DNA from: Bryum argenteum
Lineage: Eukaryota; Streptophyta; Bryopsida; Bryales; Bryaceae
Direction of reading: 5' to 3'
Assembly: GCA_037043015.1 (NCBI GenBank)
Contig: CM073328.1
Location: forward strand, 14,853,495 to 14,917,494
Length of the DNA: 64,000 nt
Shown here: positions 37,313 to 49,500 of the stretch, in pieces
Numbering within the stretch: position 1 is the first letter of the stretch
Layout of the letters: every line of letters begins with the position of its first letter
Notes under the pieces: model-generated
Seen by the model: the letters and a program-made list of their open reading frames with translations, nothing else
What the model was told of the DNA's origin: nothing
Databases searched by the model: none
Position numbers and translations under genes: made by a program

Positions 37313-37785
37313 TACTAAATTTGATAATTAGTGTTGGATGATATTTAATGTTGTCCCTTGGACTTACCTTCCAAGCAACTCTAATTTTCATTTAGTGTAA
37401 GTTTAATGATACATAATTAATCAATCAATATGTCAATATTATAATATTCATATTTTATTATTTAGTAATAATATAACGTCAAACTATTGTGTATTTAGAA
37501 TTATTCTATATTTAGATTTTAAAATATTTAGCAATCCATAATTATTCTTTCTTTCTTCAGTTTCCATACGTACATACAAAATTATTAATTTCAGTATTGT
37601 ATCCAATTTCCACATTCTAGTTTCATTTACCACTAAATGTACTCTTGCAAATGTTGAAGTGCCTAAAGTTTACCAAAGAGCAAATATATATAGTTGTCAT
37701 TTACTCATCAAACATCAACTTCAAAAATTAGAATCAATGTTCTCATAGAAATTCATGTATCCAACACTAGTCACCAAATTTAGTG
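37313..37785. mobile_element. TA-flanked MITE, family B, long copy B4 (473 bp)
   Basis: Ends are TACTAAATTTGATAATTAGT and the complement ACTAGTCACCAAATTTAGTG, both flanked by TA. The interior is longer than in B1-B3 and includes unrelated AT-rich sequence, so it may be a parent or a recombinant form. Confidence 0.65.
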
Positions 37786-37854
37786 TAGACTCAAGATTCC
37801 TGTAAGCAAAAATTTCTACCATAGTTATTGCAGACAGAAAAGAAAAGAAGAAAA

Positions 37855-38395
37855 AACTCTCTAAAAACATGTGTACTGAATGTAGTACTAGAGAAGCTCC
37901 TAACGAATTTGTCTCCGGAAGTACAAGCAAGCATCATCTTCCATTTGTCGGCCGGGTAAAATTTTTGCAAGGGAAAAACAACTATGCTCGTGCCATGTAC
38001 TGCAAAAATCTAGTCTCGACCAGAACAGCCTTTTGTTCAATCTTTGTACTTTCCTTAAGTTGATAAACACCGCAAGAATCCAATCAAATTACTGCTTGGA
38101 CTTTTCAGAGCTCCATATCCCATACCTTGCTTCTTTTCAAAGCTTCAAAGACTGCCGAACGTTGAGACTTACAACTTACTGACAACTGATTTCTTATTCA
38201 ACATGGTGATATCGCAACTAGTATTCAGTTTTTCTTCTTCCAAAAGGATGATTATGTACTGAATGTACCAGAGCAGCTTCTGACGATTGAATTTGCCTCT
38301 GCAAGTACAAGCATGATCCTCCGCTTGTCGGGTAAAATTTTACGGACACTGAATCTGGCCGCAACCAAAGTAGCATGCTGTTCTCTGTACTAAGT
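37855..38395. repeat. Two diverged direct repeats (~150 bp, ~385 bp apart)
   Basis: Blocks 'tgtactgaatgta', 'gaa.ttgtctcc.gaagtaca', 'agcaagcat.atc.tcc', 'cttgtcggg' and 'gtaaaattt' occur in order at about 37868-37965 and 38255-38340. Each is followed by an 'acc.aa.tag.c..tttgttc' type segment. No coding function is assigned. Confidence 0.5.
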
Positions 38396-38762
38396 TAGAT
38401 CTTTTCTACACTCCAATGCTTTTGATTGAATAATTTCCCTCACTGAAATTTTAGCCGATGGTCAGGTACCTGTGTTTTGCAGGAAAAATTCATGACTGTT
38501 TCTGTTCAGGAGCCAGTGAGTGTACTTGAGGAACTGCCACAACAACCTTGGGAGGAAGAGCCCCAGTCTGGTTGCTGGGACACACAAGCTTCATGTGTAC
38601 CTCTTCATGCAGATATTATAAATCATGCTTTGTTCCCACTTTCTTTCTGCACATTACATTTGTAAGATTCAGAAAGTGTCAGAAGAAGAAGGAACTCCAA
38701 CTCCTATTTGAGGTCAATGTGAAAAGAGCGTGCTTGACTGGTGTTTGACCTATCCTTGGATG

Positions 38763-38822
38763 CATGCTGGATTACTACCTCCTCTTTGAGTGAACACTAT
38801 GCTAGTTCTTACCTAGTCACTA
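38763..38822 (-). repeat. Family A fragment (A7) ending at a family B terminus
   Basis: The complement of the A middle block (ctatgctagttcttacctag) runs into TA-CACTAAAG, the same A/B junction seen at 22533-22535. Confidence 0.6.
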
Positions 38823-38848
38823 CACTAAAGGACTAAGAAATGGTCGAG

Positions 38849-38951
38849 CAGCCTATGGTTATGAGAAATAACCGATAGGGCGGTAACTACCGAGCTGCGC
38901 AAGCGGCAATGCAGGTACTGCCCCATTAATTATTTCTCATAACCACGGGCT
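38849..38951. mobile_element. Short fold-back element with 'GGTTATGAGAAATA' ends
   Basis: Left AGCCTATGGTTATGAGAAAT is mirrored by right ATTTCTCATAACCACGGGCT. It is about 100 bp, and the core is GC-richer. The GGTTATGA end is shared with 40637-41167. Confidence 0.6.
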
Positions 38952-39352
38952 ACTAACCATTGCCGGACATTGCCGGACATAACCGAAGTCCATGAATGGA
39001 TGTGGATGAATTTTATCAAAACGTCTAGTAGGAATCCTTGAAATTTCATTTTCTGTAGGACACCCGTTTGTTCATCCCTCCCAAATAACTACGCCGCCAT
39101 TGTGATGAGCCTGCCGTCATTTTCTTTCTCGCGAGGTGCGTGCTTCTTGTCAGCGATGGATCGTTCGAAGCGCAAGAGGGTTCCTACATACAAGCGGATC
39201 ATGTCGATTGCTGATCGTCCTACCTATGGTCGTAGTGGAAGGCGAGGGCGAGGTGTGGTGATGAAAGTGGTAGTAGCGCTTCACCAAATCCCTACATACA
39301 TGCAGTAGCTCCAACTCTTAACCTGCAGCATGTTTCATTTTGAAATGATCTA

Positions 39353-40330
39353 ATGATGGAGAGTAGTCTCGTTAGTGTGGAAACTCCCTCGGTGTTTGAT
39401 GAAAAAACACTAGAAGGCTTTGATATCTCTGGAATTGGGATCGATATTTTAAGTCCTACAACTATTGAAGTGACGAATAGGGAGTTATCAGATACCCTTT
39501 TGAATTCAGACAATTTTCTCGTAGATCTTAATACAGGAGTCAGTAGTAGCGATAGAAGGTCTGACTGTGGATTTTTTGATTGTGATCTAGAAAAAATGGA
39601 AAAAATGTTAAGTTACACAGAAAATCCAAGCAAGAGATCAAATACATGGGTGAGAAATCGGTTTGATGCTTGGAGAAATTTCTGTGGATTGGAGACTTCT
39701 ATTACAATCGAGAAGCTTCCTCTTCAAGAATTTGGATCAATGTTGTGTAAGTTTTTTATTATGATGAACAAGGAGAGTCTTGGAAACTATCCTACTGGAA
39801 CGGTCATGAGTATGCTACAGGCTTTCAATCGAATTCTGTGCCATGTTCAAGATGAAAGGATTGTTACAACCGGAATTATTAACATAAAAACTCATCCTTG
39901 CTTCAAAGCCACTACTAGGGTTGTACAAGATGCTATGGAACGGAGTAGAGATGGCGGCGCCAACAAACCGAGAAAGAAGGTTGATTGCATCACATTTAAT
40001 GAAGAATATAAAGTATTTTCTCATCTTAAACATTTGGCAACTCATCCGTTGGGAGTTCAGAAGAGATTTGCATATTATTGTGTTACGGTGTTTCTTATAC
40101 GAGGAAGATCTGAATTGCAAGGACTTTCGGTGACTTTCAACTTGGAAAAGATGAAGCAGGTAAATTTGAACCTCTTAAATGTGAAAACTTTGAGCATGAT
40201 ATGTGTTGTATTGATAAAGACTCTCCAAAAACTACAAAGTGTCGTTGATGCGGTTTCAGCAAGAATATATGTTGAAGTGTCTTTGTGTAGGATGAAGCAT
40301 GGATGGGTAGACGGAAAACTGTAAAATTGG
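39353..40330 (+). pseudogene. Crypton-like tyrosine recombinase remnant (DUF3504/KIAA1958-like)
   Basis: From the ATG at 39353 the frame is open for 323 codons, but homology-like reading changes frame near 40130. Family-type features are TWVRNRFDAWRNFC near residue 100, a core-binding helical region (KLPLQEFGSMLCKFFIMMNK, then YPTGTVMSMLQAFNRIL), the KATTRVVQDAMERSRDGG linker, then RFAYYCVTVFLIRGRSELQG, which carries the first catalytic Arg of the fold. After ~40130 the other frame (GKDEAGKFEPLKCENFEHDM) fits better, then meets a TGA near 40245. The C-terminal catalytic His, Arg and Tyr are not recoverable. Upstream, 39156-39305 encodes a basic stretch that may belong to the same element. Confidence 0.6.
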
Positions 40331-40636
40331 ATGTCAAATCCAAGGATTCCTACTAGAGCTTTGGATGACATTCATCCTCATTCATCCATGTTCATGGAAG
40401 TGCCATGTATCCCATATAGATAGCACGATTAGGGGTACCCCTCGCCCCGTAGGGAGTATAAGCCCTCCCCCCATACAAAATAGTGGCGTACTGGAAAAAC
40501 TTCGCGTAGCACCTGGCATGCACTCGTTGGAAGTAGCGCAGACACATAACGCCAGGGAAGGCGCTCTTATGCATTATAACGCTGATCCTCTCCTCAAGTA
40601 AAAAGCTGCCACGAGAGGTCAAATCGACTAGACTAC

Positions 40637-41167
40637 GGTTATGAGGTAGATTAAGGTGGAGGTACCCATACCCGAGAGGCCCTCATGCTGAGCATATAGG
40701 CTTCCTGGATGTTGCACATGTCATGACCCAATGTGGACAATTTTTTTTTTAATATTGGAAAACTGACTGACAGCGTAGGCTGTGAGCCACTCCTTGCTCG
40801 CATGAAGGTTATTGCTTAGTTCCCTTATTTCCAGTTACCAGGGAATAATGTTAGGTGAAATTAATGATCTCCTATCACGGGTTTTAGTAGACTGTGTTCG
40901 AGAATTGCTCTTCATTTTATAAGTTATTGGTGAAGCTATATGTTGGTTACCCATTTGGATCAACTTTTCACCTTAAAAAATTTGTAGTAATTTCAATTTT
41001 GCAAAAAAAAAAAAATAAAAAATTCCAAAAATGCTCATTCTTCATGAACCTCATTTCCCTTCCTTCGAAAAATTTCTCCCAACTTGTAATCTTACTGGTA
41101 TTGTGCCAATTGCCTTAACTTGTCGGGTATGGGTACCTCCACCTTAGTGTTAGAAACAGTCATAACC
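40637..41167. mobile_element. ~530-bp element with GGTTATG...GGTACCCATACCCGA inverted ends
   Basis: Left GGTTATGAGGTAGATTAAGG (then TGGAGGTACCCATACCCGA) is mirrored on the right by TCGGGTATGGGTACCTCCA ... CAGTCATAACC. The inner 24-bp arm is perfect. Non-coding. It directly follows the recombinase remnant. Confidence 0.65.
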
Positions 41168-41974
41168 AACGGAAATGCTAAATGTCAATTGATACCATAA
41201 TGTTAGAACACTAAATGCCAACTCTAACAATAATAACTTTGATATTTCTACATACGCACATATAATGTTAGATGACATTTATTTGTAAATATCCAACTGA
41301 GAATTAGAGGAAGATATGAAAACCTTATAAAAATATAATACTCTAAAGTCTGGTAATACAACAATCGACACAACAATCAGAGCTCAATGGAAACAGTAAT
41401 GCCCATCGAAATAGAATCAATCACTCGCAACAACAACATTCATGCAACGTCCATGGAAACAACACATCAGAATAATATGAAACCGCACAGCACACTGGAC
41501 TAGTACCAAACAATTGCAGCAGACAATTGAGGTCATCAAGAGGAGGAGCTCAAAAGCACTGGTTTTTCAAAACAGTTTGGTGGATAATATGGAACTGGAC
41601 CTCTGATTCGAAACTCGACCTCGGAAGGGAATTGGACCTCTGTAGACAAAGTGTGAACCTGTGTTGCACAGGTAAGACGCAAGAGACTTCCGGGGAAAGC
41701 TCAGCGACTTGAAATTTTAAGTGTTAGGGTTTTGGAATCTGTGAAAACCTTAGTGACTGCATTAAGCTTTAGCTTCTGATCCCTCAACAAGGGCTTCAGC
41801 TATGTTTTGTTTCTTTGCAATTCCTTGATCATATAGAAGCACTGCAGAGTGAGGATTCCACTTCCTTTTGGTAGACGTATTAGAGCAAGCAACATGCAAG
41901 AGGTGAAGGCAATTTCTTTTGGAAAACCCTAATTTAACACTAAATGTAATTCCAGTTGACGTTTCGTTTTAGGG

Positions 41975-42060
41975 CAAGTATCAAATTTAACACTAATTTA
42001 CCTATTTAGTGTAGTGTCTTAGAGATACCCGACCTGTATGACTAAATGTTGTCTCGAGAG
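41975..42060. repeat. Family B end joined to inverted family A
   Basis: acactaatttacctatttag-TG-TA-gtgtcttagagatacccgac: a B terminus abutting the complement of the family A left half, at the same A position as in 22.3 kb. Confidence 0.55.
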
Positions 42061-42180
42061 AAGGGTTGATAAATGTAGCACCCCTTCGAATCCACACCTT
42101 TTTTTCAACGGAATGGCTAAAAGACCCTACTAAGTGACGGCATGTTATGTTCTATATTCTCAAGTGAACACCTCTAAGTA

Positions 42181-42397
42181 CACTAAATTTGATAATTAGT
42201 GTTAGATCATTATAACATTTGAAAATGCTATAAGTTTTTACTTTTGTTTAAAAAAATTTACCAAGAGCATTGATTCTGATACTATATAAGGACCCCCATC
42301 TTGGCCAATATAGTGGGTAAATTTATTGAACAACAGTAAAAACTTATAACATGTTTATGTAAATTAGTGTATCTAACACTAATTATCAAATTTAGAG
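42181..42397. mobile_element. TA-flanked MITE, family B, copy B3 (217 bp)
   Basis: Ends are CACTAAATTTGATAATTAGT and the complement ACTAATTATCAAATTTAGAG, with TA on both sides. The interior is very close to B1, including 'actatataaggacccccatc', read here in the opposite orientation. Confidence 0.85.
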
Positions 42398-43319
42398 TAG
42401 TTGAAGAGATGCTGAAAAAGATAAAGACATTAGGAAGATGCTAAACAACAATAGAGAAGATAGATGCTTAGAAAGATGAAAACACTAGAAATATGCTAAA
42501 AATTATGAAGATAGAAAGATGTTGAAATGATGATGAAGCATTACAACCATGAAGAAAGTACTAATATGGAGGGGTGGGTTTTTGAAAAGTGGCGATGATA
42601 AATCATACACAAGGAAGTTCGAAGCATGCTCTATTTAAAACTCTTCTATCAATGAATGAAAATGTAATTGTTTGGTGTTGATATCAAGTTATGGACATAG
42701 GGAGGAATGTCTTAAGTCAATGTTCTACTCAAAATTTCACTTTGAGTTTGCAAGTTATGCTATCTAAAGTTTAACAATCTTGAGAATGATAAGGAAGGTT
42801 GCATACCATGATCTAAGTTTAATAACCTTAAGCTTTATAATTCTATATTCATTTAGAAGCTTGTTTATCAAGGTAAGGGATGTCAAATTCGCCCAAGGTT
42901 GAAAATGGTCCCCAAACACAAGTTACCTAAGAAATACATTTCAGGCAAAGATGATGTACTTGTTATCACTTAAGAGTGTTCTAAGACAAGTTTTATACAT
43001 GTCTCTAATTCTATTATTTTGAATTGGCAACTCCACCATGGAACAACATTGTGTCACTTTTTGCAATCCCTGACCTATCACTAAACTTTATCAAGAAGAG
43101 AGAAAGTGTTGATCATTGTTAAAGTTAAAAATTGTAGGCATCACAATAATTGTGGAAGAAAGAGGTCTTCAAATACATTTTACATTCTAAGATAATATCT
43201 TATCAATACACTAGCGTGAATGGAGTATAACATTACGTCTTTTTGTTTTGGGACACAAAGGTTTTCTATGCAACCCCAAAATAGAAGCAACACACATGAA
43301 CTGGAACCTGAATACCATA

Positions 43320-43555
43320 GTAGATTGCTCTGAAATGGAGTAGGTCTCATAATAGAGCTCTAGTAATCTTCACCCAAAGGTATATAATAGCTTTCATGCA
43401 ATAGTACCATGTTCTCTCTGCAAACATTATAGGGTGTCACTTTAAGGCACCATTTTAGAAACACCTACATATCCAACTTTAAAAACTCATAACTCATTAT
43501 AGAAGAGTCCAAAAATGATGGTTCCTCTTGCTCTATCTTCCTACTTAGGGGTGCT
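43320..43555. repeat. Dispersed repeat family G, copy 2
   Basis: The stretch 'cttcacccaaaggtat.aatagct', 'cattatagggtg..ac', 'ggcaccatttt', 'aaaacacct' and 'ctcttgctctatcttcc' is collinear with 59620-59775, and its right half with 2600-2690. Confidence 0.55.
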
Positions 43556-43828
43556 TTACACTAAAAGTGAGTAGCCAATAGAAATACATTTGAGCCAATG
43601 AGAGGCTTAGGAATTGAAAAAGGCAAAGAAATGCCACTTTACACAAGCAAATTTGAGTCCAAGGAACAAGAGGAGGAAAAAATGACACGGAAACACTTTT
43701 GTTTGCTGTGGCAACAAAAATGCACATGATGAGGGCCCCTGCAATTGTAGTTAGGCCAACCTCAATAAGGTGGCTTAACTAAATTTTGGAGGGCCATTGG
43801 GCAAAAAAACCACAACCAATTATCTAAT

Positions 43829-44072
43829 ATACAAGTCCTAACCCGTGTCCTCCGGACACGGACATCAAAAAGGTAAGATCGAAATTTATAACAACATGTA
43901 AAAAATCCAGACCTAGGTATAAAAAATAATTATACCCTATTGAGAATCCTCCAACTACGTATTTCTTTTTATACCTAAGTTTAAATTTTTAGTTTTTTAC
44001 ATGTTTTAAAAAAAATTTGATCGGCCCTTTTTGATGTCCTAGTCCGAAGGATATAGGTTAGGACTTCTATAT
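43829..44072. mobile_element. Near-palindromic MITE (~244 bp)
   Basis: Left 'tatacaagtcctaacc', 'gtgtcctccggac', 'gacatcaaaaagg', 'aacatgtaaaaaa' and 'ttaggtataaaaa' type blocks are mirrored in order on the right ('tttttatacctaag', 'ttttttacatgtt', 'ccctttttgatgtcc', 'gttaggacttctata'). TA/TATA flanks both ends. Non-coding. Confidence 0.75.
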
Positions 44073-44092
44073 ACCGATGTCCTTTGGACAAA

Positions 44093-44140
44093 AAGAAAAA
44101 AAAAAAAAAAGAAAAAAAAAAAAAAAAGAAAAAAAAAAGT
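44093..44140. repeat. A-rich low-complexity tract
   Basis: About 45 A residues interrupted by three G residues. Confidence 0.9.
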
Positions 44141-44162
44141 ATTCAATTAATTAGTGAGTAAG

Positions 44163-45310
44163 TTCCCCTCGTCCCATGGGTATGCACTTTATTTGGTGCT
44201 CTTCAAAAACTACACCCTATCCTCGGTTCCCTCGTAAATGGTCTTCCTACTTTTTAAGATTTATAGCATGTCCTGCGTTCCCTTTTTCTGAGTTACCCAT
44301 GCTTTGGCCCGTTCCCCGTTCTCATCATTTCTTTTGTGTTTCAACAACTCTCCTTTTTGGTTTCCGTCATTTGTTCCTAGTTTCCATCATTTGTATGTAG
44401 TTCCCATCATTCGTTCTTGGTTCTCATTATTTGTTAGTAGTTCTCATCCTCCTTTTGTAATTCTTATCCTTTAATCTCGATTCCTGGTTCCCCTCCGATG
44501 TTCCCTTGATCTCCCCTCAAGTGACTCTTTCTTTGCTCCCATTTTTATGTTCCATATTCTTTGTCTCTTTAACTCCTTGTATTTTTATTATTGGGATCTA
44601 ATAAACTCTTAATAACAACCACATACCATTTAGAGAACTCTTCAAAATCTTTAAAACAATTACTCTTTATGTCGTGTATACATGACCAACTGATAATGGC
44701 CATGACCATGCCTGTCTTTGATTAATTTTTCCCCCTCATCCCGATGGATGAGCTTTTTATTTGGTGCTCCTCAAGAACTGACCCCTATCCTTGATTCTCT
44801 CGTTGATTGTATCTCCTTGCTTTATAAGAATTTTAGGATATCCTTTATTCCATGGATCCCTACTTCCCAACTGTCATGTGTTCTATTGTGGTTCCCCATT
44901 CTCTTTTTCTTTACTAATCACTCCCAACCTCTAATTTCGCATTCGTGGTTTCCATCCTTTGTTCCCGATTCCGGCTCCCCCATCTGGCCATCCCCCAATT
45001 TCCCTTCTTGGTTTCATCATTTGTTCCCGATTTCCATAATTTGTTCCCAGTTCCTATCATACATTGACATGTGGTTCTCATTATTTGTTTTTGTTCCCGT
45101 TCCCCGTGCCCAATTCCTAGTTCTTGTTCCATGTTCCGTTGATCTCCTCTTTACTCCTTACTTTGCTCCATTTTACATGTTCCACATTCCTTGTCCCTTC
45201 GACTCTTGTTATGTTAATGAGATTTAATAAATTCTTAATAACAATTAAGTACCACCTACGGAAATCCTTGAAAATCTTTAAAACTCTTCATACCGTGTAT
45301 ACTCTCATGG
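44163..45310. repeat. Two ~570-bp tandem copies with internal 'GTTCCCATCATTTG' minisatellite
   Basis: Copy 1 (44163-44690) and copy 2 (44735-45310) are collinear: 'cccctcrtccc', 'tttatttggtgctc', 'ctatcc..gattc.ctcgt', then a degenerate array of 'gttcccatcatttgttcctg' units, then 'ataaa.tcttaataacaa', 'aaatctttaaaac' and 'tgtgtata'. The ORF of 169 codons at 44718 is a by-product of the pyrimidine-rich repeats. Confidence 0.75.
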
Positions 45311-45429
45311 GCAAACCACCCTACTACCGGGAAGGATCACCAAGGGCAAACAGAGAAAACCGGCTGCATCAGGTCGGGCAACCTGCAAAGGATCGCTAGC
45401 AGGTAATCGTGTTCTTTTATATATATAGA

Positions 45430-46520
45430 TTTCAAGTTCATTAAAAAAAAAAGCTTCACATGGGAGCCTTTGGCCTTCTCTCACTTTACACTACACCCAA
45501 AGGCCATGGTTTTTTAAGGATTAGCTTCTCAAGTATGGGCCATGGCCCAAATGAAGTTTGGCCAGAGGCTTCTCATTTTTATTGTAAAAAAAGCTTTATT
45601 CTCCGAGAACACGAAAATTGCTTGCACTAGTAACATCCCTGTAGATTTCCCGTGCTGAAAATTGAGCCATTAAGAATGAACATAGATGAAGACATTCGAT
45701 GTATTTCATTCGTCAGAGGGGATTTCATCCAACCGTGACAATGATCCCTGAAACTATGGCAGCAGCAGCCTATGCATAGTGAGAGAGACGCTACGACATT
45801 CATCAGCAGCATTCACGAAAATCGATAACGTAGAATAGAATTCGAAGGCAACGACAATGATCAGCGTATGCATCATAGCTATACGACTCCGCCGATTGTC
45901 GGAAGCCTTCCCTGTCAAAGATTCGACGCCGACGGCTTAAGTTAACAATCTCCCATTCCGATACTTCCGACTTTTGCCCATGCGGGTCCATTAGAGAAAG
46001 CGCGGGCATCATCCGTAAGCTCCTCAACTCCTACCCTCAATTTATCTATTTGCAATTGACCTTGCTTCCGAACAACGCTAATTTGGAATCTCTGGCATGG
46101 AAAATGGAGTCTCAAACTAGAATTCAAACAAGCTTCGAAGTCCAGTTTCAATTTTTTGAGCCTGTTAATTTTGAGCTCCTACTTCGTGAATTTTCCTAGA
46201 TGATCCTCAATTTAGGGTTTAGGTTGACTGATTTGCACTTGACTGAAGAGGTTCAATTCTTGAGCCTGTGAACTTGATATGAGGAAGAAGGTCTAGGAGC
46301 ATCACATTAGTGCTTAGGTTTCATAGTTTTAATTGTTAGGGGAAGAATTTCGGAGTAGGTTGCTAAGAATTTTGAGTTCTCAAGCCTCAATCTTTGATTT
46401 CGAATTGCTTAGGGTTTAGTGTTCATTATTTGGGGCTAATTTGGAGCTTTTTGACCTTGAATTCCGATCGCAGCATGAATGTAAGGTTCACGTTTCTGTT
46501 GTGGAGTTGCATTTGTCTAA
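45430..46520. other. Region upstream of PEX1
   Basis: A family G fragment ('gtaacatccctgtagatttc', 'ccgtgctgaaaattgagcc') lies at 45628-45670. The last ~400 bp before the PEX1 ATG contains 'tttagggtttagg' and 'gcttagggttta', short AAACCCTA-type boxes (telo-boxes) on either strand. No other gene was recognised. Confidence 0.35.
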
Positions 46521-46529
46521 GTTGTGATC

Positions 46530-49500
46530 ATGGAAGCAGGAGAGGTAGTGAGAATGGAGCTGGAGGTGCGGAGAGTAGGGAAGCAGGATTGTTTCGTATC
46601 GCTCCCAAACACGCTGCTAGAAGCTTTTCTCTCAGACCAGCTACCTTCATTCCCTCTCGTGCTTGAGCTTCGCATTCCAGGGAAGAAAGGTCAAGGCGGA
46701 CCGTGGTTTGTAGCATGGGATGGCTCCGCTTCTCGATCCTCACACATTGAGGTAAATAAAGTTTCTCAACAACGGCTTCTCTACAATTCTCGCTGATGTC
46801 GAACCCTAATTGGATTGATTGATTACTGATTGCAGGTTGCAGAAAAATTCGCAGACTGTATCGGCCTGCATGGTAACACCAGGGTCGTTGTGCGAGCAAG
46901 GGCTGAGGTTCCTGTGGCGGAGACTGTTGCCCTCGAGCCTGCAAGTGAAGATGACTGGGAAATGTTAGAGCTCAACGCTGAGTTTCTGGAGGAGCACTTG
47001 TTAACTCGGGTTTGTAAATCTCTCTCCATTGTAGTATACTTCCATAATAATCATCTTAGAGTAACTCGAATTGTGCCTTTTATAAGCAGATGTGCTTTCT
47101 TAAGTAGTAGTCTACTTTCTGAGTGCGTTTATTGCCATTTCCTCATCTATAGGGGTCAGGATGACTCGTTCAGAAAGCTTCAAGGAAAGAAGGAACATAT
47201 TCTACAAATTTCAATGGTTTATGTGAGAAGTGGAGGTCATCATAATCGGCACTAGTACAGACATAGTACGTCGTTTAGATTGTGGATACATGTAGCTTCT
47301 GTGCTTTCTTAAGTTGATTTCTACTTTCTGAGGGCTTTATTGGCTTAAGGGCATTCCCATTTCAAGAGGAGGTGAGGAAGCTCCGAGGACAGTAGCAAAT
47401 TACAAGAAGAATATACATTGTTCAGTTGTATAAGTAAGATGTTGACGTTACCATAATATGCTACGGGCTTTCGAACGGAGCTCCATATTTAGGAGAGACT
47501 TGAAGTAGTTGTGGTAATATGCAGGTGGGAGTAGTGTATGAAGGTCAACGATTTCCTGTCTGGATTGAGAGCGGCAGCGTGTTGGTTCTTCAAGCCGTCT
47601 CCACTAAACCTAGCAAGCTGGTTAGTGTGCTACATAGTGCGCATCACTTTCTGTTTCTTGAGCATTCTTATCTTATTCGTTAATAATTTGAGATTTGACG
47701 TCAGTTGCAATCTCCGAGAGTCGTATCACAGCTGCGTACTCAAGCCTTTATGTTCACCTGGTGGAGTTTATGTTGGGGATGATTTTAGGTACGATTAGGG
47801 GCGGGTGCAGAGCTAGTGGTAGCTCCAAAGAGACGGTTGGTGTCAACGCCCTCAACCACCGATGCGAAGTTCTCGACAGAGAATGGGAAAGCACACAACA
47901 AAGCTGCAGTGTGGACGGGACACACCTGGCTCCGGGTGCAGGAGCTGGACCCTTCGTTTCTGCAACCCGTTCATATTGGGAAACTGATGTGCATAAGCGA
48001 ACCCACTACTGCCGTCTTCATAAACCCTTTGACTGCAAAACAATTGAGGCTTTTGAGCGGGCAGCTGGTTGCCTTATCTGAGCTTTCAGTGAAGGGCGGT
48101 GAGGAGTTTTTCTCTTCCGAGGCTGAGAGCACAAAGCTCGTTGACGGGAAGCCCAAAGTCAAAGTTTCCGGGAGGAAGGTCGTTGTAAGGGCTGTGCTTA
48201 CAAACTTAGCTTTACAGGGACACGTCATGCTCGCTCAGACTCTTCAATCTTACTTGGGCCTTAATTGCCATGCACGTAAGCGGACCTTTTCCTTTCAAAC
48301 TTCTTGTGTCGAATATTCATTTTGTGTATGCTGATATATTGCTTTTTCTTGAGCAGGGATTGGAGTTCATTCAGCCGGAGATCCCAGTGGTGCAATGCCA
48401 GCTTCGCTCGAAGTTTCGCCAGCAGTAGTGGAGTCAGTCGACACAGAGGAAACAGATGATGCACCCCAAATGAATAAGAGTCGCGTTCACAGGCAGGGAG
48501 AGAGTTTAACAGGGAGATGGGGCAACCAGAAAGCACTATTGGCTTCAGTACTGGATTCTCACCAAGAAAACGGAATCCATCGAATTGAAGATGTGAAACA
48601 GAGCGAGGGGACGCTACGGAGTTTGAAGAGGTTGCTACACGATTGGATGGCAGCACAAGCAGCTATTGTTGGCGAGAACCATGTTCCGGTGTCCGCCACA
48701 ACTATCATTCATCTTAGACCTTCTCAGAAGAGAAAAGATGCTCAAAGGGGCTCTTCGAAGCATGACCAAAAGGACATGTTATTCCTCATTGGCTTTCAAA
48801 CAGACTCATTGTCTCCAAGACAGGGGATGTTGAACGGCTACATTCTCTTGGAGAAATCCGTGTTTTCAGATGAAGAAGAAGCTTTGGGCAGTCGAGGTCA
48901 ATTGCCAGTCAAAGTTGGTAGCTATGAAGTAGTTTACTGCAGGCGGGTTTCGAGTTGTTTCGAATCTAGTGCGCCCACCCTGTCTTCTCTGAGGTGGTTA
49001 GGAGAAGCTTTGGAGAAGGCCTTCTTCCGTGAGTCCTTGTTCTTCTCCTCGCTTTTTTGGAGCATTTTCTCGTATTTTTATCCAGTCGGATTATTAACTG
49101 TCATGCTTCTTGAATTGCAGGAACGAAATCGCTTCTAACACCGTCTATTCAGAGGAATCGTACTGATCTTCCTGGAGCTATTTTTCTCTACGGACCACCT
49201 GTAAGCTCTTAAATAATAATTTTCTTGCTCATTGAGTTTATCTAAATTAGAAATCAAGGACTTGAAGCTTCAGTTAGAATCTTATTATTGATCTGAAGAC
49301 ATAGTTGTTAATAAGTTACTTAGAGCTGAGTTGCTCCACTTCCTGTTTCCAGGCTTGTGGAAAGACTACGACAGCCTTGGCGCTGGCTCGGGAGCTGCAA
49401 GCAGACCCAAGTTTATTTGCGCACAGGTGCGAAATTTTATCAAATATTCTAACGTACTGTGAATGCTTTGAGGGTGTATGCGACGCTAGGCATCATCCAC

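Noticed and set aside
38477..38665. 62-codon frame preceded by a 'tttgcag' acceptor-like site
   Set aside because: No homology-like motif and no partner exon were found; it was left unannotated.
44718..45227. 169-codon open frame on the plus strand
   Set aside because: It is a product of the pyrimidine-rich tandem repeats. The composition is Ser/Phe/Pro-rich without any domain, and the tandem partner copy is not open in the same way.
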